NCBI GenBank assembly: GCA_035545275.1
Contig: DASZYT010000010.1
Span: forward strand, 1 to 17,419
Length of the DNA stretch: 17,419 nucleotides
Source of the DNA: DASZYT01 sp035545275
GTDB lineage: Bacteria; Patescibacteriota; Saccharimonadia; Saccharimonadales; UBA4665
Reading direction: 5' to 3'
Shown here: piece after piece, positions 1-5,841 of the stretch
Layout: each line of letters begins with the position of its first letter
How positions within the stretch are numbered: the first letter of the stretch is position 1
Made by a program: the position numbers and the translations under genes
Notes under the pieces: generated by a model
Databases searched by the model: none
What the model was told of the DNA's origin: nothing
The model's input: the letters and a program-made list of their open reading frames with translations, nothing else

Positions 1-363
1 CTCACCAACACCTTCGTTCCAGACGGAGAGTACCAAACTTTTGACGGCGTTACGTTGACCGTCAAAGTACCGACTGACCCGTGCGTCAACTACCGCGTCA
101 GCCTGGATTACGGCAACGTGAGTGGCAACGTCACTACTGCCACCTACGGCAATAGTTACCTTGGTGGTGGTTTGTACCAGGCTACCAGCACCTGCATCAA
201 GCCGGTCGTAAAGCCCGCTGGTCACGTCTTGGGTGCCAGCACCACACAGCCGACATTGGTCGACACCGGCGTCAGCAACGTGTGGATCATCGAGCTTTTT
301 GCCGCTGCCACCATCGCCTCTGCCCTCTTCATTGCCAAGCGCCCAGCCAAAGCCAGCGAATAG
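1..363 (+). CDS. C-terminal part of a secreted, probably wall-anchored surface protein (5' end outside window)
   Basis: The reading frame is open from base 1 and ends at TAG 361-363, so only the last 120 residues are present. The sequence is rich in Thr, Gly, Val and Asn and reads like an extracellular beta-rich domain. It contains two cysteines (codons at 82-84 and 193-195) that could form a disulfide. The C-terminus follows the layout of a sortase signal: a VLGAS linker, the LPxTG-like pentapeptide LVDTG (256-270), a hydrophobic stretch (WIIELFAAATIASALFIA), and a short basic tail (KRPAKASE). The pentapeptide has Val instead of Pro, so processing by a sortase is uncertain; the segment could simply be a C-terminal membrane anchor. 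The domain family is not recognised. An internal TTG at 55 is in frame but is not the start. Confidence 0.7.
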   Translation, partial: LTNTFVPDGEYQTFDGVTLTVKVPTDPCVNYRVSLDYGNVSGNVTTATYGNSYLGGGLYQATSTCIKPVVKPAGHVLGASTTQPTLVDTGVSNVWIIELFAAATIASALFIAKRPAKASE

Positions 364-367
364 CAAT

Positions 368-376
368 TGCTACAAT
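368..376 (+). promoter_or_regulatory. Extended -10 promoter for the AlkA-like gene
   Basis: TGC (368-370) directly precedes TACAAT (371-376), giving an extended -10 element. The ATG at 384 follows after 7 nt, which places the predicted transcription start on or next to the start codon. There is no SD site in between, so the mRNA is probably leaderless. Confidence 0.55.
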
Positions 377-383
377 AGGGATT

Positions 384-1022
384 ATGTATCCCGTCATTAA
401 CGACGCCATCAAACAGCAAGCCGCCGACTATCTGGCAGCCCACGACCCGGTACTAAAGCCGATTATTCAGCGGGTTGGTTTGTGCCGCATCACGCCGCAC
501 ACCGACTACTATTGGGAGCTGGTAGACAGCATCATTTCGCAGCAGCTTAGCATAAAAGCTGCGGCCAGCATCGAGCGGCGCTTTCAGGAACTGATGGGCA
601 GCCAGGTGCCCTCGCCCCAGCAGATTTTAGGAAAATCTGTTGATGAGCTGCGCACTGTGGGATTATCGCGGCCCAAGGCCAATTACATCCGCGATTTGGC
701 GCAGCACATCGTGGACGGTAAAGTGAAATTCGACAAATTAGACCGCCAGAGCAACGACGAAATTATCAAGGAGCTCACCGACGTCAAAGGCATTGGCGAG
801 TGGACGGCGCACATGTTTCTCATGTTCTGTATGGGCAGGTTGGACGTGTTGCCGGTGGGCGATCTGGGCATCCGCAACAGCATGCGCCAGCTGTATGGTT
901 TTGAACATCTGCCCACCCCGCAGAACATTCGCGATATCGCCGAAAAGTACCAGTGGCACCCCTACGAATCAATCGCCAGCTGGTACATATGGCAAAATCT
1001 AGGCAACACGCCTGCCGTGTAG
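384..1022 (+). CDS. DNA-3-methyladenine glycosylase, AlkA-like HhH-GPD family
   Basis: This 212-aa protein belongs to the helix-hairpin-helix GPD family of base-excision repair glycosylases, which remove alkylated bases such as 3-methyladenine from DNA. The IISQQLSIKAA helix is at residues 50-60. The hairpin LTDVKGIGEWTA is at 131-142, with GIGEW the classic DNA-backbone-binding turn. LPVGDLGIR (156-164) carries the expected catalytic Asp160. The length matches the short AlkA-type enzymes that lack the E. coli N-terminal domain. The start at 384 is chosen because it follows the -10 box by 7 nt; the frame upstream of it overlaps the preceding surface-protein gene. It converges on pyrH with only 2 nt between the stop codons. 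The exact substrate range cannot be read from sequence. Confidence 0.88.
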   Translation: MYPVINDAIKQQAADYLAAHDPVLKPIIQRVGLCRITPHTDYYWELVDSIISQQLSIKAAASIERRFQELMGSQVPSPQQILGKSVDELRTVGLSRPKANYIRDLAQHIVDGKVKFDKLDRQSNDEIIKELTDVKGIGEWTAHMFLMFCMGRLDVLPVGDLGIRNSMRQLYGFEHLPTPQNIRDIAEKYQWHPYESIASWYIWQNLGNTPAV

Positions 1023-1024
1023 TG

Positions 1025-1846
1025 TTAGGCTGCTTCGTAATATACCGGCTTCACATCGGTCGGCATGATGACCGTGCCGATGCTCGTGCCATTACCACGC
1101 TCGGGGTCATGGCGCAGCACCGTTTCTAGGTCGTGGCCACCATCGGCGTACACCACCATCGACAAATTACTATCGATGAGCTGCTGCAGGCTGGCTTTAT
1201 CTACCACACCGTAGCGTTCGTAGTTTGCCAACATGTAGGGCGCGCCAATTATCTTGTAGCGACGCGCATCGGACCGTTTGCTAGGATCATCCTCGAACAC
1301 GCCGTCTACCTGTGTGCCCTTTAAAATGGTCACGTTGCCGTCATGAATATTGCGGTAATCTTGTGCGTACCACACTACGGCGTTGTCAGTGGTGACGTTG
1401 TCCTCGCCGGTGCCGCCGCCTATCAGCGCAATTTTACCTTCGGCGTGCGTCTGGCACACATCGGCTGCATCATATCTTGCTGCCCGCAAGCTTTGGTCTT
1501 GTACTTTCATCCTGTTCGTAATAAATATCTGGTGCGGTACCCCACGAAGTTCTAGCTGTTCAGCTATGACAATGGTATTCTGGATGGTTGCCAGCCGCCC
1601 CAACACGTCTGCTGCTTGCATGGCGATACGCTTTTCGCGCAAACGGTCGCCCCGGATTATGTTGCCGGCGCCCGACACCACCGTGATGCCGCTCAGGTCC
1701 AGCTCCTTTTGCAACTTATGCACCTGGGCCAATTTTTCACCTACTGTCCGTACGCCGCTCGGGTGGTAAATGTCTCTGTCGTTATCATCGCCACCCGTGG
1801 CTGCCAGCCGCTCACCCGATTGCTTAAAAAATACTGCCCGCGCCAT
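1025..1846 (-). CDS. pyrH: UMP kinase (uridylate kinase), amino-acid-kinase fold
   Basis: The cytosolic enzyme phosphorylates UMP to UDP with ATP in pyrimidine nucleotide synthesis. The 273-aa product shows all the family blocks: KQSGE near the N-terminus (8-12, the KLSGE phosphate loop), VSGAGNIIRG (57-66), ADVLGRLATIQNTI (79-92), the nucleotide-binding GGGTGEDNVTTDNA (143-156) and GTQVDGVFEDDPSK (177-190). It is about 30 residues longer than the E. coli enzyme, and the loop after GGTG differs from the usual NPFFTTD, so it is a divergent member. The ATG at 1846 is preceded by AAGGAAA at a 3-nt spacing, and a promoter lies about 30 nt upstream. The gene stands alone and converges with the glycosylase gene. 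Confidence 0.9.
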   Translation of the reverse strand: MARAVFFKQSGERLAATGGDDNDRDIYHPSGVRTVGEKLAQVHKLQKELDLSGITVVSGAGNIIRGDRLREKRIAMQAADVLGRLATIQNTIVIAEQLELRGVPHQIFITNRMKVQDQSLRAARYDAADVCQTHAEGKIALIGGGTGEDNVTTDNAVVWYAQDYRNIHDGNVTILKGTQVDGVFEDDPSKRSDARRYKIIGAPYMLANYERYGVVDKASLQQLIDSNLSMVVYADGGHDLETVLRHDPERGNGTSIGTVIMPTDVKPVYYEAA

Positions 1847-1875
1847 CCGTTTCCTTACACAATTAAATTATGAGG

Positions 1876-1904
1876 AGCATACCATTTTGCCGGCTCTTGC
1901 ACAA
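1876..1904 (-). promoter_or_regulatory. pyrH promoter
   Basis: On the minus strand TTGTGC (1904-1899) and TATGCT (1881-1876) are separated by exactly 17 nt. TGG immediately upstream of TATGCT supplies an extended -10. This would give a 5' leader of about 23 nt that includes the AAGGAAA ribosome-binding site. Confidence 0.5.
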
Positions 1905-1916
1905 CGCCACCTTGCG

Positions 1917-2048
1917 CTTTTAGTCAGGAGGTGTTTAGATATGTGCATCGTGGCTGTCACTTTAATCGGCCCATGCGCCCCACCGTTCGGGCGAACGACA
2001 TGGCGTGACACCTTAGGCCACCCAACGGATCTTTTATAAACCTAAAAG
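1917..2048 (+). promoter_or_regulatory. Candidate structured leader RNA upstream of the 62-aa membrane protein
   Basis: Four nested complementary segments fit one long hairpin: CTTTTAG (1917-1923) with CTAAAAG (2042-2048), GTGGC-TGTCAC (1950-1960) with GTGACA (2005-2010) plus GCCAC (2017-2021), CCATG (1971-1975) with CATGG (1999-2003), and CGTTC (1984-1988) with GAACG (1993-1997) closing a GGGC loop. The outermost pairing runs into the AGAGGA ribosome-binding site (2048-2053) of the next gene, so folding could hide it. AGGTGT (1929-1934) can pair alternatively with ACACCT. I do not recognise a known riboswitch class. Caution: promoter-like boxes lie inside the region (TTGCGC 1912-1917 / TTAGAT 1935-1940, and TATAAA 2035-2040). 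Transcription may therefore start within it, and the real transcript might contain only the inner hairpin or none of it. Confidence 0.4.
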
Positions 2049-2058
2049 AGGATTCGTT

Positions 2059-2247
2059 ATGGCAGACAAAACAGAAGAAGCCATGAAGAAGTACGCAGAG
2101 GCTATGAAATACCACGAGAACAGCCTGAAATACTGGCGCTCGTGGGGCAGCTGGTTCAGCTGGGGTTCACCCGTTGGGCTCGGCCTGTTCTTTATAGCCG
2201 TTTGCTTCTGCATCTGGCTTCTCGGCCAAACCTTCAACTGGGGTTAG
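2059..2247 (+). CDS. Small single-pass membrane protein, unknown function
   Basis: This 62-aa protein has a charged, helical N-terminal part (residues 1-25, rich in Lys, Glu and Tyr), a Trp/Ser-rich linker (WRSWGSWFSWGS) and one hydrophobic membrane segment at about residues 37-56 ending in FNWG. It has no signal-peptidase site, so it is probably membrane-anchored with the N-terminal helix in the cytoplasm. The ATG at 2059 follows AGAGGA at an 8-nt spacing. The gene is monocistronic: a potential structured leader lies before it and a strong terminator begins 13 nt after the stop. No family is recognised. It could be a small accessory subunit or a stress-related membrane peptide, but nothing in the sequence decides this. 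Confidence 0.75.
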   Translation: MADKTEEAMKKYAEAMKYHENSLKYWRSWGSWFSWGSPVGLGLFFIAVCFCIWLLGQTFNWG

Positions 2248-2260
2248 GCTCAAAAACAGC

Positions 2261-2299
2261 AAAACAGCGCTGTCCGTGCAACACCGGCTGCGCTGTTTT
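2261..2299. terminator. Bidirectional intrinsic terminator
   Basis: AAAACAGCGC (2261-2270) pairs perfectly with GCGCTGTTTT (2290-2299), a 10-bp stem followed by T residues on the plus strand and preceded by A residues that serve the minus strand. It lies between the convergent stops of the 62-aa protein gene and the Ldh_2-family gene and can serve both. Confidence 0.85.
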
Positions 2300-3309
2300 T
2301 AATTCTGCTTGTTAGCCGTGCTGAAAGCTGCCATAAATTTGTCCCATGCCGCATCGTCAATTTCTACTTCTCCAGCTTCTATGAACTCGGTTCTTCGCTT
2401 TGCCCCACGGAGGCCAGGTACACGGACAGGCTCGTCAGGGTTGGCGGGCGGCGAAGCTAATAGATCATTTACCAATTTCGTTGTGGAGTCCTTGAAATCA
2501 TCTAGGTCTCCAAAACTAGCTGGGTCAATTACGATTATGAAAGTTCCGATGTAACGCTCTGAGTCCGTCGGCTGGTCAAGACCGCTTCGCCCTCGTACCA
2601 GACAGCCAGACAGCACATCTACCAGCAGATTAAGGGCATAGCCCTTGTAGCCTCCGAAAGGTAACACAGCAGTCGCGATTTCGGGATCTGTCGTTACGTT
2701 CCCGTCCTTATCTACATAGGCATTGTCGGGCAGCTTCTGCCCGGCTTCTTTGGCCAAACGTATTCCTCCCCACGCGTGCATGGCCATGGCAGCATCAAAA
2801 ACTATTGGTTTATCATGAGTTGGGATTCCGTACGCAAGCGGATTCGTGCCGGTGATATCATTACGGCCGCCGAATGGCACCACGCCTTGCGGGCCGCCAT
2901 TCTCAACGATAATTCCGATGCAATCCTGCGCTGCAATTCGCCGACAAAAGATATCGAAGAATTCATTGTAAGTGCTGTCATAAATGCCGAGGGCATACAT
3001 ACCCTTCTGTTTGGCTTTATCAATGGTATCGTCCAAATAATCATTCGTGATTAGCACGGCAGAACGTCCATTGCCCTTTATTAGTTTGACCGCGTTTTTT
3101 TCGACTGCTGTTTCTTCCTTGCCCGTGACTGCTTTCTCTATCAGACGCATGTGTTTGCCGGCAAGTTCTCCAATGGTACTGAACCTATTACCGATCAACT
3201 CCTGTTCTACCACTAGCTCGGTAAAGGCGTGCGCATCTTTTTCATTAAGGCCCTTATCCGATAGGAACTGAAAAACTTTTTCTCTTAGCTCTGTAAGTTG
3301 AATCTTCAT
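2299..3309 (-). CDS. Ldh_2-family NAD(P)-dependent oxidoreductase (malate/L-lactate dehydrogenase-like)
   Basis: This 336-aa protein matches the Ldh_2 (MDH/YlbC/YiaK) family, which reduces 2-oxo acids such as oxaloacetate or diketogulonate with NAD(P)H and is unrelated to classical MDH. ITGTNPLAYGIPT (152-164) corresponds to the family's cofactor loop, PFGGYKGYALNLLVDVLSG (217-235) to its dimer and cofactor segment, and VPGLRG near the C-terminus to the usual VPGE. Where the family normally has DSHG with the catalytic His, this protein reads LIGNRFSTIGEL (38-49). The acid/base His therefore appears to be missing, and the substrate or even the activity is doubtful. Start: TACAATTGCTGCATG, a leaderless promoter-start block shared with the next two genes. 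The terminator overlaps the stop codon. Confidence 0.8.
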   Translation of the reverse strand: MKIQLTELREKVFQFLSDKGLNEKDAHAFTELVVEQELIGNRFSTIGELAGKHMRLIEKAVTGKEETAVEKNAVKLIKGNGRSAVLITNDYLDDTIDKAKQKGMYALGIYDSTYNEFFDIFCRRIAAQDCIGIIVENGGPQGVVPFGGRNDITGTNPLAYGIPTHDKPIVFDAAMAMHAWGGIRLAKEAGQKLPDNAYVDKDGNVTTDPEIATAVLPFGGYKGYALNLLVDVLSGCLVRGRSGLDQPTDSERYIGTFIIVIDPASFGDLDDFKDSTTKLVNDLLASPPANPDEPVRVPGLRGAKRRTEFIEAGEVEIDDAAWDKFMAAFSTANKQN

Positions 3310-3315
3310 GCAGCA

Positions 3316-3324
3316 ATTGTATCA
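3316..3324 (-). promoter_or_regulatory. Extended -10 promoter, leaderless, for the Ldh_2-family gene
   Basis: On the minus strand TGA-TACAAT ends 6 nt before the ATG at 3309 (spacer TGCTGC). It fills the 18-nt gap after the upstream HD-domain gene, so the gene can be transcribed independently of it. Confidence 0.6.
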
Positions 3325-3327
3325 GAG

Positions 3328-3918
3328 CTATAGGAACTTTTCCGGCAGCTCGCCCGATTGCTCCATCATGTGATTGAATCGAGGCTCAAATGCAGCGCGG
3401 GCTTCCGGCAGCACAATTTTGTGATTCCAGTCTTTCTGCGCTTTCCTTTTATTGTCGGCCATGAGCTCATCAAACGGCTTGTTCGCATTCTCGTACCACC
3501 ACAATTGCATGAACGGACCGACCAGATGAGAGCAGCCATCAGCACTCGACACGACTTGTATTTCGATAGGAGCTTGGCGCAAATCCACCTCGAGCTTTTT
3601 GTCCATCCACTCGATGTAATCGGCAGCCTTGTTGGCGAATCCATCAGCAAACCCCAGCTCCAGTAGCTTGTCCCTGCCTATATCCAGCAACTTGCGGTCG
3701 TACTGGTGATCAAAATCGATGATTTTGCCGTAATCATGCAGCCACACCATGACTTCTACCAGCTCTTTGTCTGCCTCGGCGTAGTGCACAAGCAGCTCTT
3801 TTGCGATGCGCTCAACCAGCTCCAGGTGCCACTCCACAAACCATTTGTGATGCACAAAATCTGGGTTAGCCGAGATTTCCCGGACATGAGCTTTAAAAGC
3901 TCCAATTTTTTCGTGCAT
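3328..3918 (-). CDS. HD-domain protein, probable metal-dependent phosphohydrolase
   Basis: The product has 196 aa. HD-superfamily enzymes hydrolyse phosphate esters of nucleotides or small metabolites using metals held by His and Asp residues. Visible here are H31 (WHLELVERIAKEL), the diagnostic His-Asp pair H61-D62 in VWLHDYGKIID, and a later Asp127 in SSADGCSH, which could complete an H..HD..D metal site. There is no signal peptide or membrane segment, so it is cytosolic. The frame stays open upstream into the neighbouring HAD gene, but ATG 3918 is preferred because it follows TACAAT by 6 nt in the same 15-nt block seen at the two flanking genes. The substrate cannot be told; its place beside a HAD phosphatase and an oxidoreductase hints at small-molecule metabolism or metabolite repair. 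Confidence 0.8.
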   Translation of the reverse strand: MHEKIGAFKAHVREISANPDFVHHKWFVEWHLELVERIAKELLVHYAEADKELVEVMVWLHDYGKIIDFDHQYDRKLLDIGRDKLLELGFADGFANKAADYIEWMDKKLEVDLRQAPIEIQVVSSADGCSHLVGPFMQLWWYENANKPFDELMADNKRKAQKDWNHKIVLPEARAAFEPRFNHMMEQSGELPEKFL

Positions 3919-3924
3919 GCAGCA

Positions 3925-3933
3925 ATTGTAGCA
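3925..3933 (-). promoter_or_regulatory. Extended -10 promoter, leaderless, for the HD-domain gene
   Basis: TGC-TACAAT on the minus strand with a TGCTGC spacer of 6 nt before ATG 3918. It lies in the 17-nt gap after the HAD gene stop. Confidence 0.6.
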
Positions 3934-3935
3934 AA

Positions 3936-4739
3936 CTACTTTGCTTTGGCAGATGCGAGCACGAAACGCCCCATGGCGTCCGCAAAGCCATCTTCCTCTA
4001 CTGGCCCTACGATATAGTCGGCCTCTGCTTTGAGCTTTTCCGTGGCGTTGCCCATAGCGATCTTCAGCCCCGCGCAACGGAAGAGCGGCAGGTCGTTATC
4101 GCCATCGCCAATGGCCAGGGTTTCGTCGGGGTGGGCGTGCACCAGTTGCAGCAACGCCTGCACGCCATGATATTTGTCAGCCAGCTCGCCGGTGATTTGC
4201 AGGCCCAGCATCGGCTCAGTCGGCCTAGGCAAATCTTCTCTTTTGCCATTTGAAATATATGGTGCATAGTGCCATTTGATGCCAGGAATGGCAGCAAGAC
4301 CTTTCTTTATCTGCTCAATCGAAGGCTCTGGCACTGACACAAATACGTATGGCGCTGGTTCGTCGATCAGATCCAGTTCTTCTTCTACCGGTACGTGCTC
4401 ATTATATTCGGGCGAACAATCCAGCGTGCGGTAGTATGGCTGAAGCACTTTAACGATCTCGTGCAATTCTTTTACCGATAGCCACTGCGACCACAACAAT
4501 TCGCCGGTCTTGGCATTGCGCACTGTGGCACCATTGTCAAACACGCACGGGCCATCAATCCCCAGCACGTTGAGTACGTTATGGGCCCATTCATATGGCC
4601 GGCCGGTAACCGCCGCCACTACCACCCCTTGGTTTTCTAAGGCTATCACTGTGTCGCGGACCTGCTCAGACACTTCATAATCACCCGGCAATGCAACGGT
4701 CCCGTCTATGTCGGTCAGCACCAGTTTTATCTCACTCAT
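3936..4739 (-). CDS. HAD-superfamily phosphatase (Cof-type / phosphoglycolate- or sucrose-phosphatase-like)
   Basis: This 267-aa cytosolic protein carries all four HAD motifs: nucleophile and acid D10/D12 in LTDIDGTVALPG, motif II Thr45 in AVTGRP, the motif III Lys189 in ADKYHGV, and motif IV GDGDND at 211-216. The region between motifs II and III is a large C2-type cap, as in Cof/YidA phosphatases, which act on sugar phosphates, phosphoglycolate or similar compounds. The start at 4739 is fixed by the TACAATTGCTGCATG block. It is the first of three minus-strand genes that are close together (17- and 18-nt gaps) but each carry a promoter. It diverges from the unknown gene at 4816 across 76 nt. 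The substrate is undetermined. Confidence 0.87.
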   Translation of the reverse strand: MSEIKLVLTDIDGTVALPGDYEVSEQVRDTVIALENQGVVVAAVTGRPYEWAHNVLNVLGIDGPCVFDNGATVRNAKTGELLWSQWLSVKELHEIVKVLQPYYRTLDCSPEYNEHVPVEEELDLIDEPAPYVFVSVPEPSIEQIKKGLAAIPGIKWHYAPYISNGKREDLPRPTEPMLGLQITGELADKYHGVQALLQLVHAHPDETLAIGDGDNDLPLFRCAGLKIAMGNATEKLKAEADYIVGPVEEDGFADAMGRFVLASAKAK

Positions 4740-4745
4740 GCAGCA

Positions 4746-4754
4746 ATTGTAGCA
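4746..4754 (-). promoter_or_regulatory. Extended -10 promoter, leaderless, for the HAD phosphatase gene
   Basis: TGC-TACAAT with a TGCTGC spacer of 6 nt before ATG 4739, the third copy of the same block. The A/T-rich sequence upstream (4755-4780) fits a promoter region. Confidence 0.6.
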
Positions 4755-4781
4755 AAATATAAAACACTCTTTTATTACTAT

Positions 4782-4809
4782 TTGCAAATCCGTGGCTAGG
4801 CTTTATGCT
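4782..4809 (+). promoter_or_regulatory. Promoter, leaderless, for the 213-aa unknown gene
   Basis: TTGCAA (4782-4787) and TATGCT (4804-4809) are 16 nt apart. The ATG at 4816 comes 6 nt after the -10 box, the same spacing as at the other leaderless starts. Confidence 0.5.
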
Positions 4810-4815
4810 AAGGTG

Positions 4816-5457
4816 ATGGTTGATGTGAAAATAGAGGCCGGCTTCTTCCCTTTAGAGCCTGACTATTCAGTTCCAAGCATTTGTTGGCTGGCGCGCGAAA
4901 TTTTGGGCGCATATATGGATGAGGGCGTGGACTTGGAGCTGGGAGTCGACGACATGCTGAGCCAGCACGACGACGAGGGGGAAGAGGTGGAGCCGCGCGT
5001 GCACACGACACCACTCATACAAATCAACCGCACGCAGAACGCCAGCCTGAGCAACCTTCCGTATATTGTAAACAACGAAGGGCTGCTCATACCCCATACG
5101 GAACCGGGATACGTGGCCCTGGCCATAGAGCCTGACGAGAACCCACCAACCGATCGAGCCCTGCACCTGCACAAAGACTGCACTCAGTTCATATTTCGTG
5201 CGCCAAATTCCGCACGCGAAGAAGAGGCGGCTATTTTTAAGGGCTACACCATGGACGAATCTATCCAAATCTTTCCTTCAGAAACAAAACGGCTCAAGCG
5301 CATTGACCTGCTGCTGAAATGCATGCGGCAAGGATACCGGGATCTCATGGATCAGTCGCCTACTGAACTCGAGAACAGGTATCTGTCGACTGTACCGTGC
5401 CGCCCGGCTGTCTATTCGCTGCTAGAAGAATTGGGCATCCCTGACCTTGGCTCTTAG
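4816..5457 (+). CDS. Hypothetical acidic cytosolic protein, 213 aa
   Basis: I do not recognise this protein. It is acidic and soluble, with no signal peptide or membrane helix. Residues about 45-60 (VDDMLSQHDDEGEEVEP) form a strongly acidic segment, followed by HTTPLIQINRTQNASLSNLP and a central beta-like region (NEGLLIPHTEPGYVALAIEP). The C-terminal third is helical and more basic (RLKRIDLLLKCMRQGYRDL) and ends LLEELGIPDLGS. Codon use resembles its neighbours. The frame can be read from a GTG at 4792, but ATG 4816 is chosen because that GTG lies inside the -35/-10 interval and the ATG sits 6 nt after TATGCT. It is divergent from the HAD gene and is followed by a 113-nt gap before the AbrB-like gene. 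Confidence 0.7.
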   Translation: MVDVKIEAGFFPLEPDYSVPSICWLAREILGAYMDEGVDLELGVDDMLSQHDDEGEEVEPRVHTTPLIQINRTQNASLSNLPYIVNNEGLLIPHTEPGYVALAIEPDENPPTDRALHLHKDCTQFIFRAPNSAREEEAAIFKGYTMDESIQIFPSETKRLKRIDLLLKCMRQGYRDLMDQSPTELENRYLSTVPCRPAVYSLLEELGIPDLGS

Positions 5458-5534
5458 TGCCGCTCGGCTGTTATAGGTAGGTTTTGGGTATCTATATCTT
5501 TTCATGCAGTAATCATGAATCATAGTATTTACCA

Positions 5535-5564
5535 TATGGTTTTTCGTATGGTTTTTGTTATGCT
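5535..5564 (+). promoter_or_regulatory. Promoter with tandem repeat in front of the AbrB-like gene
   Basis: TATGGTTTTT occurs twice (5535-5544 and 5547-5556) with a 12-bp period. It is followed at once by an extended -10, TGT-TATGCT (5556-5564), 6 nt before ATG 5571. The repeats occupy the -35 region. A swapped-hairpin DNA-binding protein made by the gene could bind here to regulate itself; that is inference. The rest of the 5458-5570 gap is A/T-rich without an obvious gene. Confidence 0.45.
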
Positions 5565-5570
5565 AAATAT

Positions 5571-5747
5571 ATGGGACGAAGAAAACTCGGCGATGAAAAA
5601 GTTCGCAACATCCAAAAAAGCAACGGCAGCTACCTGGTGAGCATACCCATAGAGCTGATGCGCCAGTTGGGCTGGCGCGAGCGCCAGCGTGTGGTAGTCG
5701 CCCGCTACGGCAAAAACAAGCTCGTCATCGAAGACTACAAAGAGTAG
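5571..5747 (+). CDS. AbrB/SpoVT-like small DNA-binding protein, 58 aa
   Basis: The 58-residue product begins MGRRKLGDEK. It contains the AbrB/MazE-type swapped-hairpin pattern: a strand with S-x-x-V-S-I-P (SNGSYLVSIPIELMRQLGW, 17-35), a basic turn (RERQR), and two closing strands (VVVARYG, KLVIEDY). Proteins of this fold are transcription regulators of the AbrB type or antitoxins of the MazE/VapB type. No toxin-sized partner gene (about 100-140 aa) lies next to it; the next gene is a 400-aa ATPase. A free-standing regulator is therefore more likely than an antitoxin. It is leaderless by the 6-nt -10-to-ATG rule, with no SD. A 14-bp stem follows the stop. Confidence 0.7.
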   Translation: MGRRKLGDEKVRNIQKSNGSYLVSIPIELMRQLGWRERQRVVVARYGKNKLVIEDYKE

Positions 5748-5755
5748 GGGCTTTG

Positions 5756-5791
5756 TTAGTCCTTGTTAGGCCACCGGCTAACAAGGACTAA
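5756..5791 (+). terminator. Long perfect stem-loop after the AbrB-like gene
   Basis: TTAGTCCTTGTTAG (5756-5769) and CTAACAAGGACTAA (5778-5791) are a perfect 14-bp inverted repeat with an 8-nt loop. The following sequence is A/T-rich (AAATTTATTGTTATTT) but is not a clean U-tract, so termination is plausible rather than certain. It could instead be the boundary of an acquired segment. Confidence 0.55.
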
Positions 5792-5824
5792 ATTTATTGT
5801 TATTTAGCCCATTGACTAAATTTA
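5786..5824 (+). repeat. Direct repeat GACTAAATTTA upstream of the ATPase gene
   Basis: The 11-mer GACTAAATTTA occurs at 5786-5796 and 5814-5824. The first copy overlaps the end of the 14-bp inverted repeat, and the second overlaps the probable -35 (TTGACT, 5812-5817) of the ATPase gene. It may be an operator pair or a duplication left by an insertion. Confidence 0.4.
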
Positions 5825-5840
5825 GCTCGTGCTATAAATT
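5812..5840 (+). promoter_or_regulatory. Promoter of the AAA ATPase gene
   Basis: TTGACT (5812-5817) is followed by TGC-TATAAA (5830-5838) or, at a 17-nt spacing, TAAATT (5835-5840). The predicted start falls at or next to the paired ATG codons 5842/5848, leaving almost no leader. In-frame codons from 5797 to 5841 therefore lie in the promoter, not in the protein. Confidence 0.5.
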
Positions 5841-5841
5841 T

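Noticed and set aside
1941..2039. 32-codon ORF with a textbook AGGAGG site 9 nt upstream of its ATG
   Set aside because: It lies over the nested inverted repeats of the candidate leader RNA, the peptide has no recognisable features, and its codons are explained by the stems. Kept as a possible leader peptide only.
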